Positions 7,133 to 15,700 of a stretch of DNA of 30,731 nt are shown here, piece after piece. A program made the position numbers and the translations under genes. Source of the stretch: CAZADH01 sp964483805 (GTDB lineage Bacteria > Muiribacteriota > Ozemobacteria > Ozemobacterales > Ozemobacteraceae); contig CAZADH010000034.1 of NCBI GenBank assembly GCA_964483805.1, positions 1-30,731 on the forward strand, read 5' to 3'. Numbering within the stretch: position 1 is the first letter of the stretch; every line of letters begins with the position of its first letter. The notes beneath the pieces were generated by a model. That model was not told where the DNA came from. It did not search any database and saw nothing but the letters and a program-made list of their open reading frames with translations.

Positions 7133-8776
7133 ATGCGTTGTATTGTTGTTGTATTTCTTTTTGTCGGGGCGATTCTCGACAGCAGCGTTGCCATTGCCAG
7201 CGAAACCCAGCGTTTGACGGTGTTCTGCACGAACGACTGGCATGGGTGTGTGGCGTCGAGTCCGGCGAAATGGCTCGATCCGGTGAAGAAGCCCATGGTT
7301 GGCGGTCCCGACATCTATGCGGCGTATCTGGCTTCGACCGTGCCAGCGTTGCAGGCGTCGGGCGTGCAGGTGATCATTCTCGACGGTGGCGACTTCTTCC
7401 AGGGTTCGCCCGAGGTGAACAATTCGCAGGGGCGCTTGATCGTCGAGATCATGAACGCGTGGGGCGTCAGCGCCGCCGCCATCGGCAACCATGAGTTCGA
7501 TTACGGGTTCGATGCGTTTCGGCGGGCGGCCGCCGTGGCGAGCTTTTCGATTCTCTCGGCGAATCTCGGCGCCGACCATCCGTGTTGGCAACCCTATACG
7601 ACCCGGCAACTGGGTAGCCTGTCGTTGGTGTTGGCCGGCTGCACCACGCTCGATCTGCCGAAGTACACGCGGGCCGAGTTGATCCGCGGTCTGACCGTCG
7701 AACCTGACGACGAAGCGCTGCGCCGGATCTGGCCGGTGTTGGCCTCGATCCCTGCCGACATGCGCATTCTGCTGTCGCATTGCGGCGCCGAACGCGATCG
7801 CACGCTGGCCCGGCTGGTGCCTGGCTTCGATCTGCTGGTCGGCGGCCACACGAACACCGAGATCCTGCCCCCCGAGCGGATCGGGTCGACCTGGGTGGTG
7901 CAGACACGCGGCATGGGCACGACCGTGGCCCGGCTCGACTTCAGCCGCGGCGGTCCCGGGCAGGTGTGGCATCTCGAGCACTGGGAACGCGTCGTTCTCG
8001 ACGGGACCCGCTACGGCCATGACGTGGCCATGCAGCGCCTGTTGCAGCCGCATCGGGAAAAGGCGGCCGCGCAACTGGACCTGCCGCTCGGCACGCTGCA
8101 ACACGATGTGCCGCGCATGGGCGTGCTCGACAGCGGTTCCGCCAACCTGATCGCCGATGCGCTGCGAGCGTTTGCCAGTGTGCCCATCGCGATTCAGAAC
8201 CGGGGCGGGGCGCGCGTCGACATGGCGGCGGGGACGATCACCGGGCGACATCTCTACCAGTTGAGCCCGTTCGACAACACCATCGTAATTTTGACTCTGA
8301 CCGGGCATGAACTGGTCGAGGTGCTCGAGGCCGGCCTGTTCATGGAAACCGGTCCCGTGCAGGTGAGCGGTATCGAGGTGACCTTGATCATGGACGCGCT
8401 CGGGCTGTTCCATGTTGCCGATGTCGCGTTTCCCGATGGGTCGCGCCTCGAGGCGAGCAAGCAATACAAAGTAGTGACGAACAATTTTCTGGCCGAGGGA
8501 CGCGACGGTTTCACGATGCTGGCCAGCGCGACCCTGCGCGAAGACACGGGCAATCCGATGCGTGATGCGTTGGCGTGGTACGTGCGCAAACAACGGGACC
8601 TGGTCGCGCCGATGCCGCGTTACTGTGTGTGGCCGGACCGGGTGTCGGTGCCGTTGTTCTGGCCGGTGCCGCCCACGAGCATGAATCCGCATTTCGCCCG
8701 CGTGACGCGGGGCAAAGTGCCGACCCATTTTGGTGGGGAGCGGGCGCAGGGTGGCCATGCCGGAGCGGCGCCATGA
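7133..8776 (+). CDS. Exported 5'-nucleotidase / 2',3'-cyclic phosphodiesterase, UshA-like
   Basis: The protein (547 residues from ATG 7133) has a signal peptide (MRCIVVVFLFVGAIL) and the two-domain layout of UshA-type enzymes, which dephosphorylate extracytoplasmic nucleotides or related phosphoesters. Dinuclear metal-site motifs are present: TNDWHG (D35, H37), DGGDFFQGSP (D87), GNHEFDYG (N119, H120), SHCGAERD and GGHTNTE. The C-terminal substrate domain shows NRGGARVDMAAG and LSPFDNTIVILTLTGHEL. Length is typical. GTG codons at 7091 and 7094 overlap the upstream stop, with AAAGGAC behind them, and are alternative coupled starts; I prefer 7133 because it puts the hydrophobic core next to the N-terminus. 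Its stop overlaps an ATG of the next frame (ATGA at 8773). The exact substrate cannot be told. Confidence 0.88.
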   Translation: MRCIVVVFLFVGAILDSSVAIASETQRLTVFCTNDWHGCVASSPAKWLDPVKKPMVGGPDIYAAYLASTVPALQASGVQVIILDGGDFFQGSPEVNNSQGRLIVEIMNAWGVSAAAIGNHEFDYGFDAFRRAAAVASFSILSANLGADHPCWQPYTTRQLGSLSLVLAGCTTLDLPKYTRAELIRGLTVEPDDEALRRIWPVLASIPADMRILLSHCGAERDRTLARLVPGFDLLVGGHTNTEILPPERIGSTWVVQTRGMGTTVARLDFSRGGPGQVWHLEHWERVVLDGTRYGHDVAMQRLLQPHREKAAAQLDLPLGTLQHDVPRMGVLDSGSANLIADALRAFASVPIAIQNRGGARVDMAAGTITGRHLYQLSPFDNTIVILTLTGHELVEVLEAGLFMETGPVQVSGIEVTLIMDALGLFHVADVAFPDGSRLEASKQYKVVTNNFLAEGRDGFTMLASATLREDTGNPMRDALAWYVRKQRDLVAPMPRYCVWPDRVSVPLFWPVPPTSMNPHFARVTRGKVPTHFGGERAQGGHAGAAP

Positions 8777-8844
8777 AGATCCGGTCGAATCTCATCAGCA
8801 ACAAATCCCCGGGGAATCAGTCTATCGAGGAGGACAACAACCGC

Positions 8845-11388
8845 ATGGGTGAATCGTCGAGTCGCGAACGCGATCTGGTTCTGGCTCCGAACGAGTATGC
8901 GTTCATTTCGGATCAGACCAAGGGCAACATCAACGTCTATGTAGGACCATACAAGACCAGCTTGGCCAATACCGACCAACCCGTGGTGTTCAACGAAGAG
9001 ACCAAGCGGTTCGAGCGGTGCCATCTCGAGGCGGCGATCCAGAATTTTGCCATCGCGCCCGAGGGTTGGTATGTGGTGATGAAGAATCCGTCGAAAGACA
9101 CGCATCACCCCAAAACCGGCACGGTCAGCAGTCTGGTCGAACTCGATGTCGGTCACAAGGTCAATCTGCCGGGTCCGTGCGCTTTTGCGCTGTGGCCGGG
9201 GCAGATGGTGCGGGTCGTGCAGGGTCACCACCTGCGCTCGAACCAGTATCTGCTGGTGCGTGTCTACGACGAAGAGGCGGCCAAGGCGAATTGGCAGAAG
9301 GCCGTGATCAAGCGCCAGTCCGGTGATGATGGTAAGGGTGGCAAGGGTGGCGCCGAAGCCGGTGGGCCGGCAGCATTGCCGCTTCCCGACCTGACGATGG
9401 GCAAGTTGCTGCTCATCCAGGGCACCGACGTGTCGTTCTATATTCCGCCGACCGGTATCGAGGTCGTGCGCGATCAGAGCGGTCGCTACGTGCGTGACGC
9501 GGTCACGCTCGAGCGCCTCGAATACTGCATATTGCTCGATGAAGATGGCAACAAGCGCTTCATTCGCGGGCCGGCCGTGGTGTTTCCGCGGCCGAGCGAG
9601 AACTTCGTCGAGAAGAACAACAGCAAGAAGTTCAAGGCGATCGAGCTCAACGAGATCAGCGGATTGTATGTCAAAGTGATCGCTCCGTATTCCGAGGGTG
9701 GCAAGGAATACAAAGTAGGCGATGAACTGTTCCTGACCGGCAAAGACCAGATGATCTACTTCCCGCGGCCGGAGCACGCGATCATCAAGTATGGCGACCA
9801 GGAGATCCACTATGCGGTGGCGATCCCCGCGGGAGAAGGCCGTTACGTCCTCAATCGGCTGACCGGCAAGATCACGCTGCAAAAAGGGCCCTGCATGTTC
9901 CTGGCCGACCCGCGCGCCGAAGTCATCGTGCGGCGCATCCTGACGCCGAAGGCCGTGAGCCTGTGGTATCCCGGCAATCACGAGGCGCTCGAATACAACG
10001 CGCGCCTGCAGAAACTGCAGGAGGGTTCGGCCGACTTTGTCTCGGACCGCGAGGTACAGAAATCGCTGCGAGCCAAGACCGAAGCGCCGGGAGCTCCGGC
10101 TGCGGCGGTGCCGGCTGCGGAAGGGTTCGCGGGCGACGACTTCAAGCGGCGCATGCAGTTCACCCAGCCGCGGACGATCACCCTCGAGAACAAGTACGAA
10201 GGCGCCGTGTCGATCAACGCCTGGACCGGCTATGCGGTTCTCGTCGTCAGCAAGACCGGCGAGCGCAAGGTCGTGGTCGGGCCGACGACGACGTTGCTCG
10301 AGTACGACGAGTTCCTCGAATCGGTCGAGTTGTCGACGGGTACGCCCAAGAGCGACGACAACCTGATCAAGACCGTGTATTTACGGGTTCTGCACAACAA
10401 GGTGTCAGACATTGTCGAGGCGGAAACCCGCGACCTGTGCCAGGTACAGCTCAAGGTTTCGTATCGCGTCAATTTCGAGGGGCCGCCTGAGAAGTGGTTC
10501 GATGTCGAGAACTACGTGAAGTTCCTGGCGGAGCACACCCGCTCGCTCTTGCGCAACGCCATCAAGCACTGGGGCATTCAGGAATTCTACGCGCAGGCGA
10601 TCGATATCGTGCGCGACACGGTGTTGGGCAAGGCTGGCGAAGACGGCAAGCGGACCGGCCGGAAGTTCCCCGAGAACGGCATGCGCATCTATGACGTCGA
10701 GGTGCTCGATGTGAAGATGGGCAACCAGTCGATCGAGAAGCTGCTGGTGCAGGCACAGCATGACGTTGTCTTGCAGACGCTCAATATCACCGCCGAGAAA
10801 CGCAAGCTCGAAGTGACACAGCAGAGCGAAGCGATCAAGCGGCAGATCCTCGATATCCAGTGCGAGAGCCGGCAAAAGGAAGAGACGGTCAAGCGTGAAC
10901 TGGCCGATGCGACCGCACAGACCAAGACGCAGGAACTGTCGTTGCAGGTCGAAGAGGTGAAAGAGACGCTGGCGGTCAACCTCGCCAAGATCGAATCCGA
11001 GATCACCGGCAAGCGGCGGGCGCTCGAGGCGCGGTTCGACGAACAGGCGGTGATCGACAAGATCACGACCGCCGAGCGGGCGCGCCAGAAGGCGGCATCG
11101 GATCTCGAGCTGTCGATCGCGCAGCAGAAGATGCAGCAGCGCATCGAAGAGCTGAAGGCCGATGTGCAGGCGATGGTCGACAAGGCCGGCGCGGTGTCGC
11201 CCGACCTGATTGCGGCGTTGCAGGCGTTCGGCGACAAGGCACTGGCCGAGCGCATGGCGCAGTCGATGGCGCCGTTGGCGATTCTGGGCGGCAAGAGCGT
11301 GGCCGACGTGCTGGCGCAGTTGTTGCGCGGCACGCCGATCGAGCATTTGCTGGCTGACAAGACGGCCAAGAAGCCCGAGGTTAAGTAA
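8845..11388 (+). CDS. Major vault protein-like protein (vault repeats, SPFH-like shoulder, coiled-coil cap)
   Basis: The 847-residue protein has the domain order and length of eukaryotic major vault protein (about 890 residues), which assembles into hollow ribonucleoprotein barrels. Residues 1-430 hold beta-rich vault-type repeats: APNEYAFISDQ, then APEGWYVVMKNP and ALWPGQMVRVVQGHHLRSNQ, later VGDELFLTGKDQMIYFPRPE and RLTGKITLQKGPCMFLADPR. A segment at 435-530 resembles the last repeat before the shoulder (VVVGPTTTLLEYDEF). The shoulder, about 525-600, is SPFH/band-7-like (VQLKVSYRVNF, WFDVENYVKFLAEHTRSLLR). A long charged coiled coil spans about 635-780, then a cap-ring-like end (VSPDLIAALQAFGDKALAER). 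No signal peptide or membrane helix. I chose ATG 8845 because GAGGAGGA lies 10 bases upstream and it aligns with the MVP N-terminus; ATG 8773 overlaps the previous stop and is possible. A plain SPFH scaffold is the alternative. Confidence 0.8.
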   Translation: MGESSSRERDLVLAPNEYAFISDQTKGNINVYVGPYKTSLANTDQPVVFNEETKRFERCHLEAAIQNFAIAPEGWYVVMKNPSKDTHHPKTGTVSSLVELDVGHKVNLPGPCAFALWPGQMVRVVQGHHLRSNQYLLVRVYDEEAAKANWQKAVIKRQSGDDGKGGKGGAEAGGPAALPLPDLTMGKLLLIQGTDVSFYIPPTGIEVVRDQSGRYVRDAVTLERLEYCILLDEDGNKRFIRGPAVVFPRPSENFVEKNNSKKFKAIELNEISGLYVKVIAPYSEGGKEYKVGDELFLTGKDQMIYFPRPEHAIIKYGDQEIHYAVAIPAGEGRYVLNRLTGKITLQKGPCMFLADPRAEVIVRRILTPKAVSLWYPGNHEALEYNARLQKLQEGSADFVSDREVQKSLRAKTEAPGAPAAAVPAAEGFAGDDFKRRMQFTQPRTITLENKYEGAVSINAWTGYAVLVVSKTGERKVVVGPTTTLLEYDEFLESVELSTGTPKSDDNLIKTVYLRVLHNKVSDIVEAETRDLCQVQLKVSYRVNFEGPPEKWFDVENYVKFLAEHTRSLLRNAIKHWGIQEFYAQAIDIVRDTVLGKAGEDGKRTGRKFPENGMRIYDVEVLDVKMGNQSIEKLLVQAQHDVVLQTLNITAEKRKLEVTQQSEAIKRQILDIQCESRQKEETVKRELADATAQTKTQELSLQVEEVKETLAVNLAKIESEITGKRRALEARFDEQAVIDKITTAERARQKAASDLELSIAQQKMQQRIEELKADVQAMVDKAGAVSPDLIAALQAFGDKALAERMAQSMAPLAILGGKSVADVLAQLLRGTPIEHLLADKTAKKPEVK

Positions 11389-11403
11389 AGACGATGTAAT
11401 AAC

Positions 11404-11421
11404 AAGGCGGCCTGCCGCCTT
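11404..11421 (+). other. Short hairpin after the vault-like gene
   Basis: AAGGCGG and CCGCCTT form a 7-bp stem with a CCTG loop, 15 bases after the stop codon. It has no U tract, so it may protect a 3' end rather than terminate. Confidence 0.4.
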
Positions 11422-11438
11422 TCGGTAGACGGCTACGA

Positions 11439-11480
11439 CCCTCCCCCATGCGATTGTGCGTGGGGGAGGGTTTTCTCTTT
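11439..11480 (+). terminator. Strong rho-independent terminator of the vault operon
   Basis: CCCTCCCCCA (11439-11448) pairs perfectly with TGGGGGAGGG (11461-11470), extended inward by three more pairs, and is followed by TTTTCTCTTT. It ends the 4788-11388 operon. Confidence 0.93.
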
Positions 11481-11495
11481 CTCAGTGCCACAGAA

Positions 11496-11532
11496 GTCGG
11501 GACCCATGCACAGATTCCCGACGAGTTTTTTT
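11496..11532 (+). terminator. Second terminator-like hairpin upstream of the Rpn gene
   Basis: GTCGGGA (11496-11502) pairs with TCCCGAC (11516-11522), and TTTTTTT follows at 11526. Together with the preceding terminator it insulates the Rpn gene from the vault operon. No promoter for the Rpn gene is obvious in the remaining 80 bases. Confidence 0.7.
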
Positions 11533-11614
11533 CCCGGCATGGGGAGATCCGGGGATGTTTCTGGTGGGACGTTGGCGAATTGTTGAGCGCCGACGCCCAT
11601 CAGGAGGTCTGCAC

Positions 11615-12490
11615 ATGCGCAAGATGTTCTCGTTTCTCAACGACCTGGCGTTTAAGGCGACGTTTGGTGCGGAAGCGAACAAGCGACTGTTGATCGCTTT
11701 GCTCAATGCCCTGCTCGAACGCGAAGGGGAGGATCGCATCGAGTCGGTGGTGTTGCTCGATCCGTTCAACCTGCAGAAGGCCGACAATGACAAGTTGTCG
11801 GTTGTCGATGTAAAGGCGTGCGATGCGCGTGGGCGTCGTTATGCGATCGAGGTGCAACTGCGATCGCGGCCTGACTTCTGTCGGCGGTCGGTGTACTACC
11901 TGTGCCGACTGTTCGCCGATCAACTCGGCGCGGGCGAGAAGTACGATGATCTGTGTCGCGCGACGGCCATTGCCCTGATTGACTTCGTTCAGTTCAAGCA
12001 GCACAATGAGATTCAGAGCATCTTTCGGTTGCATGACCCGCTTCACCACGAGGTGCTGTCAGAAGCGCTCGAACTGCGTTTCGTCGAACTGCGCAAGGCG
12101 GCTGTATGGCCGGTTCGGCGGGCGCACACGCGTTTCGAGAAGTGGTTGCACATTCTTCGGTTCGGCACCCGTTACCCCGACCCCGATCGTCTGCCCACCG
12201 AACTGGCCGAGGAGCAGGAAATCGCTATGTCACTCAAGGAACTGCAACGCATCAACGCCGACTCGATCCTGCGCGAGCGCATGGCCGCCCGCGAGAAGTT
12301 CGAACTCGATCACTCGTCGCTGGTTGAGGCGGCACGCATCGAGGCGCGAGCCGAAGGGCGGACGGAGGGTGAAATGCAGAAAGCCGTAGAGATCGCCAAG
12401 AAGTTGCTGAAGCTGGGCTCAAACCCCGACGATGTAGTCTCGATTACGGGTCTGGCACGGGCCGAGGTTGAGAAGTTGCGAGGAGAGTGA
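11615..12490 (+). CDS. Rpn family PD-(D/E)XK nuclease / putative transposase
   Basis: The 291-residue protein starts at ATG 11615, with AGGAGG 7 bases upstream; the frame extends further back but without support. The N-terminal part matches the Rpn/PDDEXK_2 family: FLNDLAFKATFG, LLIALLNALLE, then D65 in VVDVKACD and E79-x-Q81 in IEVQLRSRPDF, the catalytic DNase motif. The C-terminal 87 residues are a charged helical region (MSLKELQRINADSIL to EVEKLRGE). In E. coli, Rpn proteins promote RecA-independent recombination and act as anti-phage toxins, and the same genes make a short C-terminal antitoxin from an internal start. Here an internal ATG at 12227 has GAGGAG 12 bases upstream, consistent with such a short product. 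The next gene is a near-exact copy of that C-terminal part. Confidence 0.88.
   Translation: MRKMFSFLNDLAFKATFGAEANKRLLIALLNALLEREGEDRIESVVLLDPFNLQKADNDKLSVVDVKACDARGRRYAIEVQLRSRPDFCRRSVYYLCRLFADQLGAGEKYDDLCRATAIALIDFVQFKQHNEIQSIFRLHDPLHHEVLSEALELRFVELRKAAVWPVRRAHTRFEKWLHILRFGTRYPDPDRLPTELAEEQEIAMSLKELQRINADSILRERMAAREKFELDHSSLVEAARIEARAEGRTEGEMQKAVEIAKKLLKLGSNPDDVVSITGLARAEVEKLRGE
12227..12490 (+). other. Possible internally translated short Rpn product
   Basis: In-frame ATG at 12227, preceded by GAGGAG at 12209-12214, would give an 87-residue protein identical in length to the duplicated gene at 12495. It is inferred from the family's known intragenic RpnS antitoxins; nothing in the sequence proves expression. 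Confidence 0.45.
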
Positions 12491-12494
12491 CGGC

Positions 12495-12758
12495 ATGTCT
12501 CTGGCAGAACTGCAACGCATCAACGCCGACTCGATCCTGCGTGAGCGCATGGCCGCCCGCGAGAAGTTCGAACTCGATCACTCGTCGCTGGTTGAGGCGG
12601 CACGCATCGAGGCGCGAGCCGAAGGGCGGACGGAGGGTGAAATGCAGAAAGCCGTAGAGATCGCCAAGAAGTTGCTGAAGCTGGGCTCAAACCCCGACGA
12701 TGTAGTCTCGATTACGGGTCTGGCACGGGCCGAGGTTGAGAAATTGCGAGGAGAGTGA
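12495..12758 (+). CDS. Stand-alone Rpn C-terminal domain protein, 87 residues
   Basis: ATG 12495 lies 4 bases after the Rpn stop codon and 9 bases after GAGGAG, so translation is probably coupled. The protein (MSLAELQRINADSIL to EVEKLRGE) differs from the Rpn C-terminus in only about two residues near the start (LKE versus LAE). It carries none of the nuclease motifs. By analogy with intragenic RpnS antitoxins it may bind and inhibit the full-length protein, or compete in its oligomerisation. It could instead be a passive by-product of a recent duplication. The intact start, ribosome binding site and frame argue that it can be expressed. Confidence 0.75.
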   Translation: MSLAELQRINADSILRERMAAREKFELDHSSLVEAARIEARAEGRTEGEMQKAVEIAKKLLKLGSNPDDVVSITGLARAEVEKLRGE

Positions 12759-12778
12759 GCGCGCGTGTCGTTTGGTTC

Positions 12779-15700
12779 CTACGCGTCGCCGCGCACTGTC
12801 CCGATTGGCTGAAACAACTGCACCGCCCGGCGTTTGCCCTTGACCGCCGTGACGGCGAGCGGGCGGCTTGGTGGGGCAGCCGCACCGAGCAGGTCGCAGG
12901 CCGTCGAAGTCATGATCAAACGCGGTTCCTGATGCAGGTCTTCGGCGAGCGCCTCGACTCTTGCTGCTGTATTTACAGTGTCGCCGATGACGGTGTGGTC
13001 TTGACGGTCGCCGGCACCGAGCAGGCCGATCAGTACCGGGCCCGCGTGGATGCCGAGGGCGACCGGATACGGCATGTCGCCGCGGGCGGCGGCGGCGAGC
13101 AGGCGTTGGCCGGCGTCGAGCGCTCCTTGGGTGGCCGCGGCGGGCGAGCTGTTCAGATGGTGGAACACGGCGAGAATCTTGTCGCCGATCATTTTATCGA
13201 CATCGCCGCCGGCCCGCTCGATTTCGCTGCAAATGACGCCGGCCTGGCGATTCAGGTTGGCGATCAAGGTGACCGGGTCGGCGGTGGCGCAGATGTGGGC
13301 AAACCCGGGAACGCCGAGGAACAGCACGGTGAGGTCACGGCTTTCGCCGGTGCGTGAGCGGTCGGCATCGGCATCGCTCAGGACGGCTTTGCGGGCCGAG
13401 GCCGACACCATGCGGCCGAGCAGCTCGCGTTCCTCGAGGCCGCGGGCCATCTGATTGAAGGTGCGACAGAGATCGCCCAGTTCGTCGGCACGCTCCTCGG
13501 GAAGCCGATGATCGTAGCGAGCCGCATCGATGGCGCGCATTCCTTCGCCCAGTGCTTCGATCGGTGCGAGCAGGTCGCGCGAGGCCGACATGGCCAGCAG
13601 CACCGTGGCCAGAAGGGCGAGCGACAACAGAAGGTTGAATGTCTGTGCGAGACGGCGGCTGGCCTCATCAATGGGAATCTCAGGACTGATACCGACGGTC
13701 ACCAGTTGTTGGCCGTGCGGATCGAGCACCGACTCGGCGAGATACCGTGTATTTACTTCAGAAATACGCAAGCTGACCGGGGCGTTGATGAGCGCCGTCA
13801 GTTGCGCAACGGCGCCGATGGTCGGCAGGGCCACGCTGCCTCGTGGGGTTGGCGGTTCGCCAAGGTAGTCGAGGCGCGAGGTGAAGAAAGGGTGCGTGCC
13901 GGACTGCGCATTCGCTACGCGCAGAATTGCATGCCAGTCAGGCATTGAAACTGCGAAGATCCAGATGAAGAGGTATTCCGGTTTCTGTTCGCTCGGAGAC
14001 AAGATCGGCGCAATAAAGGTCATGCCGACACTGCTGACCATGCGCATCGGTTCGTGCCAGCCGGCAAGGAGGTGGAAGAACAGGTCGGGGCCATAGATCG
14101 AGCGCATGATATCGAGGCCGGCGCTGGTGGTGAGTTCCTGCTTCGTCGTTTCCGTCAGTGTTCTCGCGTCGTCCCGGTGTGGCAGGTCGGGGTTGAGCAG
14201 CAGCAGACGCGAACCGCCGATGAAGCTCAGCGACTCGGCCAGTTGATCGGAATTGCCGACGTGGCCGCGCATACCTGCGTAGCGATAGGACCGGCGAAAA
14301 CCATGGGGTCCGACCAGCACCGAGCTGCTGAAGGAGATCTTGACGATGGGCCGTCGATAGACGTGGTGTGCCAGTGCGTCGAAGGTGGCCAGTAGCCTGT
14401 CGTTGGCAGCACTCGCATTCTTTCCCGAGGCCATCGCCTGTTGGTGCACGCGACGAGCCACGGCGAGCATCTTGGGCGACCGAGCAAGATTGAAGAGGTT
14501 CTCGACCAACCAGGCACGGTAGGCGGTTTTGCGTCGATGGGCGTCATCGATCTTGTTGCGCATGGCCGTGCGGACCTCGCGGACGGTGGTGTCGCGGTGT
14601 TCCTGAATCAAGGTGGCGGCCAGGGCAAAGGTCGTCGCCAGGGGCAGTAGCGCCGCCAGCAGAAAGCCAAACCACAACTGCCGGCTCAAGCTGACGGCGA
14701 TACCGGCATCGAAATACACTGTCAATATCCACAGGATGACGGCGGCCAATAGAGTGCCGCCGAGAGCCGCCAGGTTCAGCGCCCGGGCCGTCCCCGGTGA
14801 CAGACCGAAGACCGTTTGTGGCTCGGCGCGGCGGGTGGCGGCGATGACGCGGTACGGATTGCCAAGAGTCACCTGGTCGCTGGCGATGACCCAGCCGCTC
14901 GGAGGATTGGCGAAATCTGCCGTGGTCAGCCAGCGGGCGAGCGCGCCATGCCCCCACTGCGGGCTGGGATATCGTTCGTTGCCGTCGGGCGAGAGCAGGA
15001 CGAGCGCTGTGTCGCCGTCGTCGTAGTTGGCCATGAGCATGTGGGCCTTGCGTCTGGCCGTGATCGGCTCGCGGGGAATGGCAATCATGGCCGCGCCGAT
15101 CACTTTGGGAATTTGTGTCAGTATCGGCGCTATTCGTGGGGTGACCCCTTCCTGGGCAGCCTGGGACAGGATGGTGGTCGTGACGGCTTGCGGATCGGTG
15201 ATCGCCAGAGTCTGCCAGAACCACCAGACGGGGCGACCGGAGAGGAATCCCGCGCGGCAGTGTCCGCGGTTGCGTGCGGTGAGGTCCCGCACCGGAAGAT
15301 TCATGCCCAGTTGTGTATTGACAAATGATTGCAGGCTTCTTTCGGTTTCGCTCACCTCCCATGATGGCAGAACATTGGCGCTCCAGTCGGCGAGATAAGC
15401 AACGAGACGCCCGAGGTCGCGGGCATCGGCCGAAGCGACGCCGACCATACAGACCTCGGCGGGCGCGGCCCAGCGGTCGTGACGCGGTCGAACGACCGCA
15501 ACGGCAACCGGCCTGATCGCACTGTTGGAGCGATCGCCGGCAAGGAGTGTCTCGGATCCAGTCAGGCCCAGCTTCTCGCGAGTGAGTGATGGACCCGAAG
15601 AAGCCACGCGTCGGGCGATCTCCTCGGCGAACTCTCTCATTCTCTGATCGATGAGGCTCTCGGCAAAGTCCTGGGCCTTGACCAGCCGAAGAGCTGCCCG

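Larger units (their letters stand above)
12227..12758 (+). repeat. Tandem duplication of the Rpn C-terminal coding segment, 268-bp period
   Basis: 12227-12490 is repeated at 12495-12758. From 12239/12507 to the stop codons (252 bp) I count only two mismatches; the first 12 bases after each ATG hold about five more. The short sequence CGAGGAG occurs at 12208, 12479 and 12747, that is just upstream of copy 1, at the junction, and near the end of copy 2, so it could have seeded the duplication. Confidence 0.95.

Noticed and set aside
7010..8758. A 582-codon minus-strand open frame
   Set aside because: Antisense to the 5'-nucleotidase, rich in Arg, His and Gln, with no family features, while the plus strand carries clear metallophosphoesterase motifs.
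11456..11614. N-terminal extension of the Rpn gene from 11456
   Set aside because: It would start inside a strong terminator and the residues do not resemble the family. ATG 11615 has a perfect AGGAGG.
14711..15322. TTGACA sequences inside the cyclase gene as possible internal promoters
   Set aside because: No acceptable -10 box lies 16-18 bases downstream of either, and no gene start follows.
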